Source: Kingdonia uniflora (lineage: Eukaryota > Streptophyta > Magnoliopsida > Ranunculales > Circaeasteraceae). From it: a stretch of 64,000 nt of DNA. How positions within the stretch are numbered: the stretch's first letter is position 1; each line of letters begins with the position of its first letter. Position numbers and translations under genes: made by a program. Under the pieces are notes generated by a model, which was not told the origin of the DNA, made no database searches, and worked only from the letters and a program-made list of their open reading frames with translations. This document shows positions 58,293 through 64,000 of this stretch, piece by piece. The stretch is taken from positions 682,001-746,000 of the forward strand of contig JACGCM010002611.1 in NCBI GenBank assembly GCA_014058105.1, read 5' to 3'.

Positions 58293-59100
58293 ATGAGAAA
58301 AATGATATAAAACTGAATTCTAGCAATCCCTCAAACAAATGATAGGAATTCTAAAATAAATGATATCAATGAACAATTCCGGTGATATGGTAGCAGAAGA
58401 CAGATGATTAAAAGTCGAAGAAAAATGATTATGTACGAATTGTATCATCTTGCATAACATCTTTTCTTAAGATAAATGGGACAAATCGTGATGCGGATAC
58501 ACAGTTAGAGATGATGGATACATAGTTAGAAATAATATTTACTGAAACGATTATTTTAACGGTCAAAGAGAAGAATAACAACGGTCTTTTGCAACGAGAA
58601 TAACATATGATAGCAACGATATTTTCCTCCCAATGACCTCTGTATGAGGACTTTAGGGAATGCAGAACGATAGTTGAAAGACTTGGGACATGAAGGAGAC
58701 AAACAGTATATCAAAAAAATTCTACTTTAATTTTTGTAGAAGCTTTGTTGTTGAAGAAGAAGAAGAATAAGAAGAAGTAGCTTTGATTTTTAAGGTTAGT
58801 AGTGTATTATGGGGATAATTTTATCTCTTATTACTGTTCTGATTAATGTAACATATTAGACTACTCAACAACTCCAGTGGGATAGTTTCTCATTTTTTCT
58901 TGTATTTATTATCATTTGTTATGCGAGAACTTTGTCATTTGTTGTGTATATCTTTGTAATTGTTTTGGTATAACTTTGTCATTTGTTGAGTAATCTTTGT
59001 AAGTAGGTAGTTTTATTACTGTAGCAAATTAGACTACCCATCAACATTTAATGTTTGAGAATAGGGTGGCAGCTAGGGGGTAGTAGGTGAGACCATTATC

Positions 59101-62100
59101 GATTTGTTAATTTTAGTATCGATTTTGAAAGAGGCTTGCCAAAGTATCGATTTTGCAAAAATAACAAAAACTAGTATTTATTCTCATAATTTCCGATAAA
59201 TAAAATAAAATCGATACTAATTTATGAAAAAAAATAAAATATATATAATTTATGAAATAAAAAAAATTAAAAACATTGAGTTGTCGCACCCTATATAACC
59301 CATACAAGTGTCACGATCAACGAGCTACACGTTGGACACTGTCAGCGCCTTAGTGTGGACCAAGTTTAGATCCATATTCGGCCCATAATGTTCAAAGCCG
59401 GATCTTAGTTCACACTCTTATTTCATGATCCGGACCGAGTTCAACTGTCAGAACACTCAGAACTCAAAACCCGCCATATTAGTTCACCTCAGAGAGAGAG
59501 AGAGAGAATCGAAGCTCCAAACTCAGTAATTCATCACCAGATTCATATCCTCAACAACACGGTGATCTCTCCAAGGTTGGTTTGTACATCTCCCTCTCAG
59601 TTTTTACGCCTTTTTATTGCTAAATTATCACTAGTAAACCCTATATTTTGGTTTCTGATTGAGTTTTAGGAGTACCCATTATGTGTATTTTAAGCTTGGA
59701 AGCAATTTTTTTAGCTTACAGTGGTGAAATGCCCATTTATGCTAATGGGGTTCACAAGAGATGGATTCATATGCAAACTATGCTGTTAAGGGAGAACCCA
59801 TGAGTCGTAAATCCTTGGGTTTCCCTCGCTGGAATAAATGTTCTATGGAGCATTTATTCGAACAATTAACAAACATATAAACACAAGCGTAAAAATAAAT
59901 GATACAAGAGAATGAAATGTCGACATTGGATTTAAAGTTCTTACCCAATTCCCATTTCAAATTACATGCTGTTGGGGAGAACCCAAGGGTCGCGAAATAG
60001 ACGTGTCTAAGGAGCATTTATTCGAATAATGAACATATGCACGGTTACACAGGTAAATGACATATTATAGAGGTCTATCTGAAGTATACGTCCATGTTTT
60101 GCACTTATCCTTAATCTTTGAACCAAAAAGGTTACAAAAAAGTCTCATCTAAAAAACAAGCATCGTCCAAGGATTTTTGATAATGTTGCCTCTAACTTGA
60201 GTTTCTTTTGAGCTTTGTTTAAGCTTAAGTGAGTCCCTCATGTACTATGTTTACACTCTCGTTCACCTACTCAACTTGAGTTCATTACTTTGGTGAAAAT
60301 AGATAGATAGATAAGACAACAATGCATATCGAGGTAAGATGAGCAAGCTACGAAGGTTCTGATCAAAAAATACCACCACTATGAGACCCAGTGGAAGAAA
60401 ATACCAAAGAATCTAAAAGCAATTAGTTTGCACCAGAAACAGAAAGTTCAAACCGAAATCTGCAAATTTGAAACAGTTACTAATCCAATTTACGAGCTGT
60501 TAATTGAACTGGTTTCCCAATGATGAAACCTATAGCTTGCGCATTTCACATTTTCACCCGACGTACCATATGATCATCATGAACAAATTTCACCTTTTTC
60601 TCTCCGTTCTTTTTGAAATATTTGAAGACAAACTCCGATACTACCTTCCTTTTCTTCCTCGGTCGTAATCAAGTTGATTCAATTGATTTCACATTCCACA
60701 TTACATTTGTGGTACTCAGATTCTTGCCAGATAGTGCCTTTATATGCGCCAAAGAGGGTGTTAGTATGGGAGTTGAGCTAGAAACCCAGTTGTTTGTAGT
60801 CTAGGATCCAAATTTATGTAGCAGCTTCAACCCATAGTTCAGCCAAACTCAATCTCTAAACTTGTTGGTAAATGAGCCGACCTGCTAATGTGGGCAACAG
60901 GAGATCAGAACCCAACTTTCACATCGGATTGCATGCCACATTAGTCTATATTTGTGGCATCCGGGTTCTAGCTGGGTTATATATATATTATGCGCTAATG
61001 TAGGACATAAGTTAATGTGGGAGTTGAGCAGAACCTCAATTGCTTGGTGTCGACGATCCAAATTCATTTAACAGTTTCAAACCCATTATCGGATAACCCA
61101 ATCTCTATTCTTGTAGGCAGATGTCCCAGACCTGCTAATGTGGTCGGTAGGAGACCAGAACTCAACGCCCACATTACATAAAATTGCCACCTTAGTTTAT
61201 ATTTTTAAAACAAAGAATACATGGAGGGAAGTAGTTCTATACGTAAAACACGTGGAGATTCTAACTCATAGTATGAACGCAGTTTCACTATTTCACTTAT
61301 CAGCTGTATGATGTATTTATCTGCAACTGTTGTCAAGTCTTAGAGGACAAGCCATCACTCCCTCTCTAGTAATTTTGACATGTTTCAAGCCTTCACTCCT
61401 TCCACTGTTCTACTATTTTCAAACTTTTGTTTCAAAATGTTCTTCTTGATTGAAAAGCGGGTTTCAAGTATCAAGTTAGAAAAGGGCAAGACTAACTCGG
61501 TTCCATTTTGCGTTAAACTATCCATTGGAATATTGGACTTGTTAAGCCCTCTGCCATTTGGTGTGCATTTTACCTTGAGGAAGTGACTGTACTTATGTAA
61601 GGTGCAGCTAACAGATTCGAGTGCCATTGGTGCAGTGTAAAAGTTTCATTAAGAAAAATTCTCATGTACTTTAGAAAAAAAGAGTAAAAAAACAAGTGAT
61701 TGGGAGTAAGCAATCAGGCATATGGGCCAGTTTTGTCGAAAATGCTTTGATTATCGGAGTAATCCTGACGTGAATACGAATTGAATTAAACATGTAACTT
61801 TGTCTCTTAACTCTCTCTTATTGAATAAATTGAAAAAATCTCGTAACAAAAATATTCCAATAACTAAATAACCCAAATAACAACTGGCGACTACTAACAC
61901 TTGGGATGACTTTTATATAGAGAATCCCTAATCCCACTAACATTAGGGTTCCTAAAATTGTGAGACCTTATCTAGCAGTTACCCACTAACCCATTATGTC
62001 AATAGCTGAAATAAATAAAAAGGTGGAGAGGGTGGCGTCAACTTGGTCATCCTAGAGAGAGACGCAATCTCTTCAAGTATACGTATGCGGTTGTAAGAAC

Positions 62101-62450
62101 CGTGATACATCAAATCCACTTTTGACTTACATGGACAGTCATTAGTATATTAGTCTAATTTTACGTCCCTTTTCTCTTCACATAGGTTTGTATTGAAACT
62201 TAATTTCGATAATAATGAGATTCCATTAGTAAAAAACCACTTTAAAAAACGAAACTGGAAATCAGAGTACAAACATAACCTCACATTCCACCAAAAAGGT
62301 AGAATGAACTGATAAAATTCCATGTAGAAAATTTTGAGAAATTTCATTGACTAGATCATTGTAATAGATCCTATCATACATGTTATCTATTTATTTTCTA
62401 CCTTTTTATTCCTGAAAGCTCAATTAGATCTCAATTTTTTTTTTTTTTTA
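59101..62450. other. Intergenic ghost segment with several old repeats
   Basis: This stretch starts with AT-rich DNA, then the block of about 105 bp (59311-59420) shared with 43.5 kb. A leader-like stretch with a (GA)n tract near 59490 and a CTCTCCAAG/GTTGGT donor-like site at about 59570 follows. That site resembles the end of PITH exon 1 (CTCTCCAAG/GTCTGT), so it may be a PITH exon-1 relic. A two-copy repeat begins at about 59780 and 59966. Another two-copy repeat of about 242 bp begins at about 60706 and 60948. From 61200 to 62450 nothing was recognised. Confidence 0.5.
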
Positions 62451-62479
62451 GCATGCTCTTTAAATTTGTACCTCTTTCT

Positions 62480-62570
62480 TTGTTTTGACAATTTTCTTAT
62501 AATCCTCTTCATATTGCAGTGGAAAATGGAAAGGGTGATCCTGAGCGACATGCATCCATCCCGTAAGTAG
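62480..62570 (+). pseudogene. PITH exon-3 remnant, copy 2
   Basis: TTTCTTATAATCCTCTTCATATTGCAG, split here in my reading as intron end plus acceptor, precedes GGAAAGGGTGATCCTGAG, then CATCCATCCC and a GTAAG donor. This aligns with PITH exon 3 and both of its splice borders (13090-13170). The frame is damaged. The flanking intron is paralogous to that of copy 1 at 45.9 kb. Confidence 0.8.
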
Positions 62571-63154
62571 CCACAATTACTGACGCTAACCAACGATTTC
62601 CCTTTCGTTAACCTCTTGCTTGATTGTGTATGCGTTATTAGTTTTGTAAGATTCAGTTCATTTTATTTTATCGGTTGAAAGAGGGAGCAACTTACCTGCA
62701 AAAATTAAATCGTACCCTAGGCAAGGTGTCAAAATGGAAAGAAGTAATATAGATAGGATTGACATTATTCGGTTTCACTGGCATACAATTTGTAATGAAT
62801 TGTTCTAAATGCAGAATTATGTTTATATATCTATATTAAATCAACAGTAAATTAAGAAGAGATGAGTAACAGAGATAGATAACTTGGGCTGATATGGATA
62901 TATGGTTGGAAAGCAATCCTGTAAGAGTCACACTTTTTACTGTGTTTTATGTGTGACTTAAGGAATGTGATCTCTGTTCATGAAAAGATGGTTATGATGT
63001 GCCTGACATTATTTTACTGCATCTTTAGTCCAAGTATCAAAATGAAGCTATGCATGCAAGGTGCGAACCATACCTTATTAACTAATTAATTTCCATTATT
63101 TATGACTATGATGCAGGTTTTCAATCAAAGCTTCAGAATGACAGGAACTTTTCA

Positions 63155-63900
63155 CGGTTGAACGCAAATTTTTGATCAATATCTTTCCTGATTTTATCAA
63201 TGGGAATCCTACCTTACGCGGTGTTTTTCCAAATTCTATCCGATGTATCCCCCAAGCAGAGACTCTGGTTCGTCATATAACCTCAAATTTCAAATCCGTG
63301 AAGTCCCCCTTCATTTGCTTGCTTTTGCTACTTTACTGACAGGGGTACGGCTCTTTAAAGGTGATGACACAAGAAAACCTCAGTTTGCTCTAAAGATGAT
63401 AATTGGTTTACTACTTTCTTGCGTGGGCGTTGGAGTTGCTGCAATCGTGGAAATTTTTCGTCGGGGAATGGCTATTAGAGAAGCATTTTCAGACCGAGAC
63501 CAGTCAAGGGCTGTTGCAAGAATGTCAGCTATGTGGTATTACCACAAATTTTTATCTTGGGCATCGCGGAAGCGCTTAGCGGTGTCGGGCGGTCCGAGTT
63601 CGTTTACTCTCAGATCCCTGAGATAATGATATTCGTTCGAGATAAATATTTCTTATTTCTTATTTCTTAGTTCTCATGTGGCCTGAGCACTTATTGGATT
63701 CATCTTTAACATAGTAATTTCAAATGGTGGAAATGTGAATGCCAGATCAAGTAAACTCGACGAGGGTCACTATGATTATTTTTATCTTTTATGCTTGTTT
63801 GAGCTTCCTGAACCTTGTAGCGCTTACATACCTTGTGACAAAGCACGTTGTCAGCTGAAGAAGCAGGACTTGCAGTCTGGAGAGGAATGGAAGGGTCACT
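63155..63900 (+). pseudogene. NPF exon-4 remnant, copy H, strongly decayed
   Basis: Traces of NPF exon 4 are readable in changing frames. They include LINIFPDF for the LVRILPIW block, HITSNFK for HVTSTFQ, and MIIGLLLSCVGVGVAAIVE with FRRGMAIREAFSDRD in one clear frame (63400-63500). Next comes a garbled MSAMW block, and near 63760 the relic of NLNRGHYDYYYWLL. Stops and shifts are frequent. It is more diverged from A and B than they are from each other, so it is an older copy. Confidence 0.85.
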
Positions 63901-64000
63901 GATTAACCATATGCAGTTTTGGTTGGATAGCTGATGTGCACGGAGAGAATATACAGTAGTCCAACAATGAGGGCGTCTAGATACTGTGGTGAACAGACAC

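Larger units (their letters stand above)
48640..59100. mobile_element. Mutator-like element of the ULP-carrying (Kaonashi-like) type, decayed
   Basis: The region contains a DUF1985/Ulp1 cysteine protease gene on + (49943-54424) and a MuDR-type transposase on - (55140-58292), tail to tail. MULEs with a ULP-like passenger have been described in Arabidopsis as Kaonashi elements. Both genes are broken here by stops and frameshifts. Noncoding parts are filled with CATTTG repeats of about 21 bp. The left leader region is internally duplicated (about 48640-49060 against 49325-49930). No terminal inverted repeats or 9-bp target duplications were found, so the borders are approximate. It lies between the two ghost PITH-NPF segments. 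Confidence 0.75.

Overview
This window is nuclear DNA of a flowering plant, probably a eudicot. It has small exons with GT-AG introns, AT-rich introns, plant-type gene families and nested plant transposons. No species can be named from it. Exon coordinates below come from reading splice sites and frame continuity by eye.

The left part (1-21.7 kb) is ordinary gene-rich DNA with four conserved genes. First is the 3' two-thirds of a PQQL-like M16 zinc protease (+, 16 exons). Next is a complete PITH-domain protein gene (+, 9 exons). Then come a complete cytosolic ribosomal protein L31 gene (-) and a complete small four-helix membrane protein gene (-, 7 exons). Their introns hold old transposon debris: a LINE RNase H scrap, a MITE, a TTCCGA-rich repeat and a small solo LTR.

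The middle part (22-48 kb) is a tandem array of NRT1/PTR-family (NPF, probably NPF1-like) transporter genes, all on +. Three look intact: A 23.8-26.3, B 27.2-30.1 and D 37.8-40.8 kb. Four are broken: C 30.2-31.6, E 40.9-41.1, F 41.4-43.4 and G 46.5-48.0 kb. Two paralogue types alternate (A-type, B-type) as A-B, C-D, E-F, then G. B and D carry a tandemly duplicated first exon. Insertions break up the array: a copia-like solo LTR with TSD TTATA, a 4.7-kb PIF/Harbinger-like element carrying a plant mobile domain gene and a SANT-type ORF1, a 236-bp solo LTR nested in that element, and a gypsy-like solo LTR with TSD TTCTG.

The right part (48.5-59.1 kb) is a decayed Mutator-like element of the ULP-carrying (Kaonashi-like) kind. 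It has a DUF1985/Ulp1-protease gene on + and a MuDR-type transposase with a SWIM zinc finger on -, tail to tail. Its introns and spacers are built from a degenerate repeat of about 21 bp with a CATTTG core. The core lies on the coding strand of whichever gene holds it. Between the two genes it forms an exactly 21-bp phased array with a 63-bp higher-order unit. This is the least explained pattern in the window.

The final part (59.3-64 kb) is a decayed second copy of a segment also seen at 43.5-48 kb: a block of about 105 bp, a PITH exon-3 remnant, then an NPF remnant. The PITH gene and the NPF genes therefore appear to have been duplicated together, and the MULE now lies between the two ghost copies.
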